From NCBI GenBank assembly GCA_026874595.1, contig CM049307.1:581579-645578 (forward strand): a DNA stretch of 64,000 nt. The letters are read 5' to 3'. This document shows, piece by piece, positions 10,215 through 22,331 of the stretch (position 1 is its first letter; the number at the start of each line of letters is the position of its first letter). The stretch is from Sipunculus nudus. Taxonomy: Eukaryota > Annelida > Sipuncula > Golfingiida > Sipunculidae. The notes under the pieces were generated by a model. It was not told the DNA's origin. It ran no database searches and saw nothing but the letters and a program-made list of their open reading frames with translations. A program made the translations under genes and the position numbers.

Positions 10215-11959
10215 ATGTTGAGTTATACTCGGACATTCCTTAGAAGTTTGCGGAGGTCAGCATTGACTTTTTTTTTTTTTTTTTATATATATATAATTTT
10301 TTTGGTGGAGGTAACCGCCTCCATTTTTCAATGCTGACTTAACTAAGTCTTAACTAAGTATGTACATCTGCAGAGTTTCCATTTCGGTTTGGGACTACTT
10401 GACAGGGCGGTAGCACTCGCTTCCTATCATTTTTATATCCTGGTGTCACCCAGGCCCGGTGTCTACCGCACCTGCGGGTCCTGGGTGTATAATCATCCCC
10501 ATTGCTGGGTCATAACACCGAGGAACCCCCAAAGACGCACTCGTATGTGAGTGATACACGGCTGTAGGGCACAGCCTTCCCATTAAGCCTGCAGAGCGCT
10601 CACCCTGGGTAGGGGCCGACCGTGAAAAACCTCACCGCCTCGGCTGAGATTCGAACCCACGATCTCCCGGCTTTGAGTCCTGCGCTCTACCCCTGAGCCA
10701 CAGAAGCCGGTAGGTCAGCATTGACTAAGCTACTGCCAGCATGCACTGAAACCACTATTATAGCTGCAGTAATTAAAAAGCAGCACACCTTTGGAAAGCA
10801 AGTTTACAGACGCAGCAGAGGTGGACAGAAAGTCTTTAAGAGAATTCAAGTTGTCAGTAGACACAGGTATGAACTGGTAAAACACAGGGCCTATAAACCA
10901 GAAAACAATATCCATATCCAGATATCAGGAAATAGTCCTAACCTCATTCAAGCCGCACTGGCAAATCTGAGGTCAGTTAGAAATAAAATAGAAAGTTTTC
11001 AAGAATATTTGACTAGAAATGAGATACAAATCTGTGCATTGACAGAAACTTGGTTGCCAGATATGATAGAACCAGTTAAAGAAGTCATTCCCCCATCCTA
11101 CCAAATTATATCGGTTCCAAGGAAAACAGGTCAGAGAGGAGGTGGTATAGCCTTCATATACAAAGAAGAACATGATATATCATTGGAGGAAGAATACCAA
11201 TTCCAATGTCTTGAATGTGCTGATTTTCAACTGAAGACACCAAATAGGAATGTAACAATATGTGTACTTTACTGATATCCAGGAACAAGCACACTTGAAT
11301 TTGTTAACAACATGTGCAATAACTTTGAAATGAACATAAAAAGAACTAATGAACTTGTGATTGCTGGAGACTTTAACATTAAAATGGACTTGGTAAATAA
11401 CCATGACACAATCCTACTGCAAGATATGATGGATAACTTTGATCTTAAAAATAATGTTGCATTCTGTACACACACTGCTGGTCATACTATTGGTTTGATT
11501 TTATCAGAAAATGCATCAACTGTTGTACACAATGTTAGGCAGGGTCATTTTATATCTGATCATTGTTTCATACTTTTTGAATTAGAAGTTCAAAAAGTCA
11601 GAAAGGAGTTTAAGACTGTGAAGAAAAGATTGTGGAAGAAAATTAACAAGGATAGCTTTATTTCAGAGTTGAATGATCTGTTCAGTAGCATTAAACAAGA
11701 AAATATTGACACAATGGTATCTGCTTATAACAGCCACTTGGAGTTGTTGGCAAACAAATATGCTCCAGTTAAAACTTTTAAGGTTAGAGAGAGAGATGTC
11801 TCTTCATGGATAACGGATGACTTTGGGATGAAATAAAATTACGCAGATGTAGGGAGAGAGAATGGAAGAATAAGAAAAATGAAGTTAGCTTTAAAGCTTT
11901 TTCACATCAAAGAAGATATGTTAACTACATGCTGAAACATGCTAAAAAAGATTACTATT
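10215..11959 (+). pseudogene. LINE ORF2 endonuclease domain, copy 2 (disrupted)
   Basis: ATG at 10215, SINE interruption, same TGA (11273-11275) and same early stop (11834-11836) as copy 1. The shared lesions show that copies 1-3 descend from one already dead template. Confidence 0.8.
10269..10711 (-). mobile_element. tRNA-derived SINE, copy 2
   Basis: Same insertion and 15-bp duplication (10254-10268 and 10712-10726) as copy 1, with a longer T run at its 3' side. Confidence 0.88.
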
Positions 11960-12251
11960 ATGCGTATATATATACGTATACACGAAGGACTAATTTCGAT
12001 CTCATATTTTACCAAGCAGCGTGTTATGGCCTATTGGCCTGATATGTGGAGTTCCAGGTGATTCTGCTATGTTCACCAAACAATTTTTTTTGGGCGCATT
12101 TATATATTATATGCCTATATATATATGTGTGTATATACGAAGTTCGAATTTCGATTTCTATTTTACCAAGCAGCGTGTTTTGGCCTATTGACCTTATACG
12201 CGGAGTTTCAGTTGAGTCTGCTATGTTCGCAAAAAAAAATTTTCTCGGCGC

Positions 12252-12319
<68 letters not shown>

Positions 12320-13793
12320 CTCGGCGAATTTCGAATTTCGATCTCATATTTCACAAAGCAGCGTGTTTTGGCCTATTAGCCTTATAAATGGTGTTTCAGT
12401 TGATTCTTCAATGTTCAGCCAATAAACCCTTTTGGGCGCATTCATAAATGTTATGCGTATGTCTATGTGTACATACGGAGTCAAAAATGCGATCACATAT
12501 TTTACCAAACAGCGTGTTTTCGCCTATTGGCTTTATATGCGGAGTTTCAGTTGATTCTGCAATGTTCAACGAAACAACTTTTTTGGGCGCATTTATATAT
12601 ATTATGCGTATATATCTGTGTATATACGAAGTTCGATTTTTTATATCATATTTTAGCAAACAGCGTGATTTCGTCTATTGGCCTTATATGCGGAGTTTCA
12701 GTTGATTCTGCAATATTCATCCAAAAAACTCTTTTCGGACTCATTTATATATAATTTGCGTATATATGTGTATATACTATGTTCGAATTTCGATCTCATA
12801 TTTGAGGAAACAGCGTGTTTCACCTATCGGCCTTATATGCGGAGTTTCAGTTGATTCTGCAATGTTCACCCGAAAAACTCTTATCGGGCGCAATTAGAAA
12901 TGTTATGCATATATATGTGTATATAGAAGGACGAATTTCGATCTCATATTTTATCAAGCAGCGGGGTATGTCCTGTTGGGCTTTTATGCGAAGTTTCAGT
13001 TGATTCTGCAATGTTCACCCGAAAAACCCCTATCGGGCACAATTATTTATAATATGCGTATATATCTGTGTATTTACGAAGTTCGATTTTTGATATCATA
13101 TTTTAGCAAACAGCGTGTTTTCGCCTATTAGCCTTAAATGCGGAGTTTCAGTTGATTCTGCAATGTTCCCGAAACAACTTTTTTTTTGTTATATAAATAT
13201 AATAATCGTATATATGTGTATATATGAAGGGCGAATTTCGATCTGATATTTTACCAAGCAGCGGGGTATGGTCTGTTGGGCTGATATGCGAAGTTTCAGT
13301 TGATTCTGCAATGTTTACCCGAAACAACTCCTATCGGGCGCAATTATTAATATTATGCATATATATGTGTATATACGAAGTTCGAATTTTGATCTCCTAT
13401 TTTACCAAACAGCCTGTTTTCACCTCATGCCCATACATGCGGAGTTCCAGTTGATTCTGCAATGTTCACCGAAACAACTCTTTTCGGGAGAATTTATATA
13501 TATTATGCCTATATAAGTGTATATACGGAGGACGAATTTCGATCTCATATTTTGCCAAGCAGAGGGGTATGGACTGTTTGGCTGATATGCGCAGATTCAG
13601 TTTATTCTGCAATGTTCACCCGAAAAACACTTATCGGTCACAATTATTAATATTTTGCATATTTATGTGTATATACGAAGTTCGAATCTCTTACAGCGTG
13701 TTTTGGCCTATTGGCCTTAAATTCGGAGTTTCAGTTGATTCTGCAATGGTCACCCAAACAACTCTTTCCGGGCCCATTTATATATGATATGCT

Positions 13794-13854
<61 letters not shown>

Positions 13855-15018
13855 GTATTTACGAAGAACGAATTTCGATCTCATATTTTACCAAGCAGCG
13901 GGGTATGGCCTAATGGGCTTTTATGCGAAGCTTCAGTTGATTCTGCAATGTTCACCGAAACAGCTCTTTTGGGCGCATTTATATATATATTCTGTGTATA
14001 TATCTGTGTATATACGAAGTTCGATTTTTTATATCATATTTTAGCAAACAGCGTGTTTTCTCCTATTGGCCTTATATGCGGAGTTTCAGTTGATTCTGCA
14101 ATATTCATCCAAAAAACTCTTTTCGGACTCATTTATATATAATTTGCGTATATATGTGTATATACTTTGTTCGAATTTCGATCTCATATTTTAGCAAACA
14201 GCGTGTTTCGCCTATCGGCCTTATATGCGGAGTTTCAGTTGATTCTGCAAAGTTCACCCGAAAAACTCTTATCGGGCGCAATTATAAATGTTATGCATAT
14301 ATACGTGTACATAGAAGGACGAATTTCGATCTCATATTTTACCAAGCAGCGGGGTGTAGCCGATTGGGCTTTTATGTGAAGCTTCAGTTGATTCTGCAAT
14401 GTTCACCCGAAAAACTCTTATCGGGAAACAATTATATATAATATGCGTATATATCTGTGTATATATGAAGTTCCATTTTTGATATCATATTTTAGCAAAC
14501 AGCGTGTTTTCGCCTATTGGCCTTCAATGCGGAGTTTCAGTTTATTCTGCAAGGTTCACCGAAACAACTTTTTTGTTGTCATATAAATATAATAATCGTA
14601 TATATGTGTATAAATGAAGGACGAATTTCGATCTGATATTTTACCAAGCAGCGGGATGTGGCCTGTTGGGCTGATATGCGAAGTTTCAGCTGATTCTGCA
14701 ATGTTCACCCGAAAAGCTCCTATCTGGCGCAATTATTAATATTATTCAGATATATGTGTATATACGAAGTTCGAATTTTGATCTCCTATTTTAACAAACA
14801 GAGTGTTTTGGCCTATTGGCCTTTAATGCGGAGTTTCAGTTGATTCTGCAATGTTCACCGAAACAACTTTTTTGTTGCTATATAAATATAATATGCATGT
14901 ATATGTGTATATATGAAGGACGAATTTCGATTTGATATTTTACCAAGCAGCGGGGTATAGCCTGTTGGGCTGGTTCTGCAATGTTCACCGAAAAAATCTT
15001 TTGGGCGCATTTATAATA

Positions 15019-15054
<36 letters not shown>
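11960..15054 (+). repeat. ~150-bp satellite, long block, copy 2
   Basis: Same monomer order as 4345-7440. (AT)n tracts at about 12258-12299, 13798-13852 and 15020-15053 differ in length from copy 1. Confidence 0.9.
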
Positions 15055-15055
<1 letters not shown>

Positions 15056-15166
15056 CTCTGAAGAAAAACAACACTGTTAATTCACAACAGACTGTTTCAC
15101 GAGATGCGACCCGATCATCAGGTGAATGTGGTTAGAATGAAGCTGACGTCGTGGTTTGAAAAGTCA
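15055..15166 (-). mobile_element. Penelope-like-element terminal fragment, copy 2
   Basis: Same island as 7441-7552 with three substitutions seen by eye. Confidence 0.5.
15080..15127 (-). ncRNA. Type I hammerhead ribozyme motif, copy 2
   Basis: Core, stem I and stem III are identical to copy 1. One substitution in stem II (plus strand cacgaga in place of cacggga) turns a G-C pair into a G-U pair, so the helix is preserved. Confidence 0.55.
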
Positions 15167-15205
15167 TATATATATATATATATTTATATATTTATATATA
15201 TATTT

Positions 15206-16003
15206 TGTTACGGAACCTATATAAACAGATCACGTATGCGTGATGAACATAAATTCTGTAACGGAGATAAAAATAAATCAGATTTTCTAACACTAGGCAG
15301 TGTGAAATGTCTAGGGGAATGAATAAAGAAGCCAGTGGTTTTTGTAAACAAATAACTATAATTTATTCTTATAACAACCGTAACATTACAATACACTAAA
15401 TCAATACAATTATACAGTAAAACAGCGGTATAACAACAAATCAATACAATCACACAGAAAAATAAACAATGTGCACATTACATGGATAACAACACCGTCA
15501 CAACGATAAGTTCTGTAAATGTATACTCTCGGAGAATGACAGTCCAGTGTAGTGCTCTTGTAACAATCCAGAAAGTAAACTGAAGTCCAAAGGCACAAAA
15601 TCCAGAAGAAACTCTGAAGAAAATCTATAATTGCCGCACACGTCGGATAAGGTCCCAGAAACTGACACACGCTTTTGTGTCCGCTGGAAAATCTTCTCTG
15701 CTCTCTGCCCCCGGCTCTAAAACACAGCCCCTTTATATACTCTCACCCCAAGCCGAGAATTTTCCACCTCTAGAACATTCGAAGAATAATACATTATACA
15801 CAGTAAGCACGCTTCACAGGAATCCTCTAGAAATACATCGTTGTGTGTATCTCTACATACCAGGGTCATAACGTGACCTCGGCCAGGCGTGAAAACCCCA
15901 AGTCAACATGACAACGAGAGTTCAACCAGTACGGATTAAACATAAAGTGCAACAATAACATGAGTTACGCCAGTGTCAGACAATAAAAGAAGCACCTGTA
16001 ACA
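15206..16003 (-). mobile_element. Solo-LTR-like block, copy 3 (798 bp)
   Basis: Same boundaries and length as copy 2, with a few substitutions. Confidence 0.6.
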
Positions 16004-16739
16004 ATGTGTATATACGAAGTTCGAATTTCGATCTCATATTTTAAAACACAGCTTGTTTTCACCTATTGGCCTTATATGCAAAGTTCCAGATGATTCTGCA
16101 ATGGTCACCCAAACAACTTTTTCCGGGCGCATTTATATTTATAATGCCTATACATGTGTATATGTGAAGTTCGAATTTCGATCTCATATTTTACTAAGAT
16201 GCGTGTTTCGGCCTATTGGCCTTATATGAGGAGTTTCAGTTGATTCTGCAATGTTAAGCCAAACATCTCTTCTGGGCGCATTTTTATATAATATGCCTAT
16301 ATATCTGTGTAAATACGAAGTTCGTTTTTCGATTTCATATTTTACCAATCAGCGTGTTATCGCCTATTGGGCTTATATGCAGAGTTTCAGTTGATTGTGC
16401 AATGTTCAGCCAAACAACTCTTTTCGGGCGCATTAATATATAATATACGTACATGTGTATATATACGAAGTTCGATTTTCGATTTCATATTTTACCAATC
16501 AGCGTGTTATGGCCTTTTGGCCTGATATGCGGAGGTTCAGTTCATTCTGCAATGTTCACCCAAACAACTTTTTTCGGGCGGAATTTTAAATATTATGCGT
16601 TTATATATGTGTTTATACGAAGTTTGAATTTCGATCTCTTATTTTGTCAAACAGCGTATTTTGGCCTTTTGGCCTTATATTCGGAGTTTCAGTTCATTCT
16701 GCAATGTTCGACCAATCAACTCTTTTCGGACCCATTTAT
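16004..16739 (+). repeat. ~150-bp satellite, short block, copy 3
   Basis: Five type A monomers. One monomer (around 16331-16362) carries a patch matching its right-hand neighbour instead of the equivalent monomers in copies 1, 2 and 5. Confidence 0.9.
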
Positions 16740-17604
16740 AATAATAATAATATTAATTTATTATTTATATAGCGCTCATTATATGTATTGAATCATGTCA
16801 TAAGCGCTTTACATACATGTAAAAACATATCATCAGTTGTCTTATATTTCACATTAAATACTAAATAGGTATATATTTTACGTACAAATAAAAACATATC
16901 ATCGGTAGTCCTGTAATTTCACATAAAATACTAAATAGGTATATATTTTACATACATTTAAACATCAGTAGTCCTATAATTATTACACATAAAATACTAA
17001 ACAGGTATATCTTTTAAGAATAATAAAACTAGTTTTTATTAAAAGAAACCACACAGTGTTGTGTAAAACATTTAAAACTTATACTCAGGATTGTAAGACC
17101 TACAAAATGAAAATGTTTTCAATCTATAGTTGCATTATTTATTACATATACTGGGATATTTTTCCAGAGTTTTGGCCCTGCATATCGAAATGATGATGTT
17201 TTCAGTACTGGCAGCTTTTTCATTATTCTGTGATCTGAGTGACCTCCCATGATTTTAGTCTAGTAATGATTGCAGATATCTTGGTGCTGTTCCATTAATA
17301 CATTGGTATACGAAAACTAACACTTTATAGTCTATCCTGTCTCTGATTTTCAGCCAGTGAAGATCTTGCATAAATAATGAAATCCTATCATATTTCTGCA
17401 CACCACAAATTGTACGAGCAGCCATGTTCTGCATCAATTGTAACTTGGATATATAGCATCCATGTGCCCCTAAGAGCAAACTGTTACAATAGTCGATACG
17501 ACTGATGGCTAAACCCTGTACTACTATTTTGGTGGTCTCCCTTGATAGCATTGATCGTATCCTGTTAATATTCTTCAAACTTAAATATGGTTGAACTCAT
17601 TGTT
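16740..17604 (-). mobile_element. LINE 3' fragment (minus strand), copy 3
   Basis: Same structure and tail as copy 1. Confidence 0.75.
17255..17599 (-). pseudogene. LINE ORF2 C-terminal domain remnant, copy 3
   Basis: Protein-level identical to copy 1 over the 107 visible codons. Confidence 0.8.
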
Positions 17605-17830
17605 GTATTGCGCCTAGTCAGATGCTCTCTGATGGTGGCTGCCAAATTTTAGTTATTTATATTGATATTATAGTGATTAACAGTGTATAAACAAGAAATG
17701 GAATACCTTAGGATACAAGAAGTACAATTATGTGAGTAACTTTTGTAAAATCAACCAGGACTTTAACTCTTACTCAGTAACTTATATTATCACCCGCAGT
17801 GTTTGTGATTAACTAACATTATCACTCACA

Positions 17831-19574
17831 ATGTTGAGTTATACTCGGACATTCCTTAGAAGTTTGCGGAGGTCAGCATTGACTTTTTTTTTTTTTTTTA
17901 TATATATATAATTTTTTTGGTGGAGGTAACCGCCTCCATTTTTCAATGCTGACTTAACTAAGTCTTAACTAAGTATGTACATCTGCAGAGTTTCCATTTC
18001 GGTTTGGGACTACTTGACAGGGCGGTAGCACTCGCTTCCTATCATTTTTATATCCTGGTGTCACCCAGGCCCGGTGTCTACCGCACCTGCGGGTCCTGGG
18101 TGTATAATCATCCCCATTGCTGGGTCATAACACCGAGGAACCCCCAAAGACGCACTCGTATGTGAGTGATACACGGCTGTAGGGCACAGCCTTCCCATTA
18201 AGCCTGCAGAGCGCTCACCCTGGGTAGGGGCCGACCGTGAAAAACCTCACCGCCTCGGCTGAGATTCGAACCCACGATCTCCCGGCTTTGAGTCCTGCGC
18301 TCTACCCCTGAGCCACAGAAGCCGGTAGGTCAGCATTGACTAAGCTACTGCCAGCATGCACTGAAACCACTATTATAGCTGCAGTAATTAAAAAGCAGCA
18401 CACCTTTGGAAAGCAAGTTTACAGACGCAGCAGAGGTGGACAGAAAGTCTTTAAGAGAATTCAAGTTGTCAGTAGACACAGGTATGAACTGGTAAAACAC
18501 AGGGCCTATAAACCAGAAAACAATATCCATATCCAGATATCAGGAAATAGTCCTAACCTCATTCAAGCCGCACTGGCAAATCTGAGGTCAGTTAGAAATA
18601 AAATAGAAAGTTTTCAAGAATATTTGACTAGAAATGAGATACAAATCTGTGCATTGACAGAAACTTGGTTGCCAGATATGATAGAACCAGTTAAAGAAGT
18701 CATTCCCCCATCCTACCAAATTATATCGGTTCCAAGGAAAACAGGTCAGAGAGGAGGTGGTATAGCCTTCATATACAAAGAAGAACATGATATATCATTG
18801 GAGGAAGAATACCAATTCCAATGTCTTGAATGTGCTGATTTTCAAATGAAGACACCAAATAGGAATGTAACAATATGTGTACTTTACTGATATCCAGGAA
18901 CAAGCACACTTGAATTTGTTAACAACATGTGCAATAACTTTGAAATGAACATAAAAAGAACTAATGAACTTGTGATTGCTGGAGACTTTAACATTAAAAT
19001 GGACTTGGTAAATAACCATGACACAATCCTACTGCAAGATATGATGGATAACTTTGATCTTAAAAATAATGTTGCATTCTGTACACACACTGCTGGTCAT
19101 ACTATTGGTTTGATTTTATCAGAAAATGCATCAACTGTTGTACACAATGTTAGGCAGGGTCATTTTATATCTGATCATTGTTTCATACTTTTTGAATTAG
19201 AAGTTCAAAAAGTCAGAAAGGAGTTTAAGACTGTGAAGAAAAGATTGTGGAAGAAAATTAACAAGGATAGCTTTATTTCAGAGTTGAATGATCTGTTCAG
19301 TAGCATTAAACAAGAAAATATTGACACAATGGTATCTGCTTATAACAGCCACTTGGAGTTGTTGGCAAACAAATATGCTCCAGTTAAAACTTTTAAGGTT
19401 AGAGAGAGAGATGTCTCTCCATGGATAACGGATGACTTTGGGATGAAATAAAATTACGCAGATGTAGGGAGAGAGAATGGAAGAATAAGAAAAATGAATT
19501 TAGCTTTAAAGCTTTTTCACATCAAAGAAGATATGTTAACTACATGCTGAAACATGCTAAAAAAGATTACTATT
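17831..19574 (+). pseudogene. LINE ORF2 endonuclease domain, copy 3 (disrupted)
   Basis: Same TGA (18888-18890) and early stop (19449-19451). Two replacements relative to copies 1 and 2: Leu to Met in DFQMKTP and Ser to Pro in DVSPWIT. The latter matches the copy 5 base and is therefore probably ancestral. Confidence 0.8.
17885..18326 (-). mobile_element. tRNA-derived SINE, copy 3
   Basis: Same insertion. Target duplication at 17870-17884 and 18327-18341. Confidence 0.88.
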
Positions 19575-19880
19575 ATGCTTATATATATACGTATACACGA
19601 AGGACTAATTTCCATCTCATATTTTACCAAGCAGCGTGTTATGGCCTATTGGCCTGATATGTGGAGTTCCAGGTGATTCTGCTATGTTCACCCAAACAAC
19701 TTTTTTTTGGGCGCATTTATATATAATATGCGTATATATATATATATATATGTGTGTATATACGAAGTTCGAATTTCGATTTCTTATTTTACCAAGCAGC
19801 GTGTTTTGGCCTATTGACCTTATACGCGGAGTTTCAGTTGAGTCTGCTATGTTCGCAAAAAAAAAATTTTCTCGGCGCCT

Positions 19881-19918
<38 letters not shown>

Positions 19919-21393
19919 TTTGGCGAATTTCGAATTTCGATCTCATATTTCACAAAGCAGCGTGTTTTGGCCTATTAGCCTTATAAATGGTGTTTCAGTT
20001 GATTCTTCAATGTTCAGCCAATAAACCCTTTTGGGCGCATTCATAAATGTTATGCGTATGTCTATGTGTACATACGGAGTCCGAAATTCGATCACATATT
20101 TTACCAAACAGCGTGTTTTCGCCTATTGGCTTTATATGCGGAGTTTCAGTTGATTCTGCAATGTTCAACGAAACAACTTTTTTGGGCGCATTTATATATA
20201 TTATGCGTATATATCTGTGTATATACGAAGTTCGATTTTTTATATCATATTTTAGCAAACAGCGTGATTTCTTCTATTGGCCTTATATGCGGAGTTTCAG
20301 TTGATTCTGCAATATTCATCCAAAAAACTCTTTTCGGACTCATTTATGTATAATTTGCGTATATATGTGTATATACTATGTTCGAATTTCGATCTCATAT
20401 TTGAGGAAACAGCGTGTTTCACCTATCGGCCTTATATGCGGAGTTTCAGTTGATTCTGCAATGTTCACCCGAAAAACTCTTATCGGGCGCAATTAGAAAT
20501 GTTATGCATATATATGTGTATATAGAAGGACGAATTTCGATCTCATATTTTATCAAGCAGCGGGGTAGGTCCTGTTGGGCTTTTATGCGAAGTTTCAGTT
20601 GATTCTGCAATGTTCACCCGAAAAACCCCTATCGTGCACAATTATTTATAATATGCGTATATATCTGTGTATTTACGAAGTTCGATTTTTGATATCATAT
20701 TTTAGCAAACAGCGTGTTTTCGCCTATTAGCCTTAAATGCGGAGTTTCAGTTGATTCTGCAATGTTCCCGAAACAACTTTTTTTTTTGTTATATAAATAT
20801 AATAATCGTATATATGTGTATATATGAAGGGCGAATTTCGATCTGATATTTTACCAAGCAGCGGGGTATGGTCTGTTGGGCTGATATGCGAAGTTTCAGT
20901 TGATTCTGCAATGTTTACCCGAAACAACTCTTATCGGGCGCAATTATTAATATTATGCATATATATGTGTATATACGAAGTTCGAATATTGATCTCCTAT
21001 TTTACCAAACAGCCTGTTTTCACCTAATTCCCATATATGCGGAGTTCCAGTTGATTCTGCAATGTTCACCGAAACAACTCTTTTCGGGAGAATTTATATA
21101 TATTATGCCTATATAAGTGTATATACGGAGGACGAATTTCGATCTCATATTTTGCCAAGCAGAGGGGTATGGCCTGTTTGGCTGATATACGCAGATTCAG
21201 TTTATTCTGCAATGTTCACCCGAAAAACACTTATCGGTCACAATTATTAATATTTTGCATATTTATGTGTATATACGAAGTTCGAATCTCTTACAGCGTG
21301 TTTTGGCCTATTGGCCTTAAATTCGGAGTTTCAGTTGATTCTGCAATGGTCACCCAAACAACTCTTTCCGGGCCCATTTATATATGATATGCT

Positions 21394-21440
<47 letters not shown>
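19575..21440 (+). repeat. ~150-bp satellite, long block, copy 3, left part
   Basis: Collinear with copy 2. The (AT)n tract before the retrotransposon is at about 21402-21440. The (TG)n tract at about 19908-19918 is shorter than in copies 1 and 2. Confidence 0.9.
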
Positions 21441-21445
<5 letters not shown>

Positions 21446-21670
21446 CATGGACGTCACCCGGACATCGGAAGATGGCGCCACGAAGTGGTGTGGCCGCCCC
21501 CGTTTCCACGCTTATGGATCCACCCCGCCATCAGTGACTACTGACGCGCTTTTAGAAACATAAAAACTATTCTTGGACCATTCAGTACTGGTTTTGCAGT
21601 TCTGCCGGCGCTATCGTTTCTCTCAAGCAAAACCACAAACTTCTGCGGTTTTCACCCATTGTTGAAAACC

Positions 21671-21677
21671 TATAAAA
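21671..21677 (+). promoter_or_regulatory. Putative LTR TATA box
   Basis: TATAAAA 231 bp into the LTR; the only good TATA match upstream of a plausible R region. The same site lies at 27607-27613 in the 3' LTR. Confidence 0.5.
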
Positions 21678-21740
21678 CGAACTCGCCTGCAGTACGAGGC
21701 GGGACTATTGACTTTGCTACGCCACGTTGCTGTTATCCCC

Positions 21741-21780
21741 GGGGACCGTGACCGTGGGCTCTTGGTCCCCAAGCCCACGG
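21741..21780 (+). other. Two interleaved inverted repeats in the LTR (alternative RNA hairpins)
   Basis: GGGGACC (21741-21747) is complementary to GGTCCCC (21764-21770). CCGTGGGCT (21752-21760) is complementary to AGCCCACGG (21772-21780). The arms interleave, so the two helices are either mutually exclusive or form a tight pseudoknot. The 1-nt gap between the last two arms makes the full pseudoknot strained. They lie about 65-100 bp after the TATA box, hence probably in the transcript leader, and recur unchanged at 27677-27716. Confidence 0.6.
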
Positions 21781-22176
21781 AATGCCATGAACCACGCCAT
21801 GAACTTTATTATTTAGGAAGAGGAGAGACTTTATGTTTGTTTGGTGCCACATGGATTAATACAGGACTTCAGTTTTGTGTGTGCCCGAATTATGTGTTGA
21901 TGATGGACTTCAGTTTCTCGTATACCGGATTCAGTTAAGTATTTCGTTACAGTTCGTTATTTAGAGACTCAGTTTTCGTCAGAGACTTGGTTATAAATTA
22001 CGTTATGTATTGACTATTATATTATTTGTGTATGAATGTAAATATTGTAATCTAGTAATATAGTACTGTTTTTGCACCCATATTTTGGTTACATATTCAT
22101 TTGAAGATAACGTGTCTGAGCATATGTGTTACGGTTCGGCCTGAGTTGTTTGGTGTGAAAAGGGACCGTAACATAA

Positions 22177-22194
22177 TGGCGACCGCGACGAGAC
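22177..22194 (+). promoter_or_regulatory. Primer binding site
   Basis: TGGCGACCGCGACGAGAC begins 3 bp after the 5' LTR end. Its complement ends ...GCGGTCGCCA, as expected for a tRNA 3' end including CCA. The acceptor-stem sequence fits tRNA-Arg types, but the exact isoacceptor is inference. Confidence 0.65.
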
Positions 22195-22331
22195 ACTGTA
22201 TTTCGTAATAACGGCTACATTTGGATGTAAAATTTCACAGTGGTCTCTATAACTTCTAGTTATTGAACTAGTATTTAACTACAATTGAACTCGTATATTT
22301 CTCAGACACGTTATCTTGATACTTTGCAAAT

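Larger units (their letters stand above)
9989..11959 (+). mobile_element. LINE 5' fragment (plus strand), copy 2
   Basis: Collinear with copy 1, again split by the SINE, and ending at the same point before the satellite resumes. Confidence 0.7.
7615..15229 (+). repeat. Higher-order repeat copy 2
   Basis: Full-length, collinear with copy 1 throughout. The visible differences are single substitutions and lengths of T, AT and TG tracts. Its last part (15055-15166) keeps the ribozyme-like island. Confidence 0.93.
17605..19574 (+). mobile_element. LINE 5' fragment (plus strand), copy 3
   Basis: Collinear with copies 1 and 2 and split by the SINE. Confidence 0.7.
21441..22173 (+). repeat. 5' LTR of the Gmr1-like element
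   Basis: Begins tgttgcatgg after the AT tract and ends gaccgtaaca before the primer binding site. It contains TATAAAA at 21671-21677 and the hairpin region at 21741-21780. Confidence 0.95.

Noticed and set aside
21708-21938. 76-codon ORF in both LTRs of the Gmr1-like element
   Set aside because: Lies across the proposed transcript leader and hairpins; identical because LTRs are duplicates; no domain.
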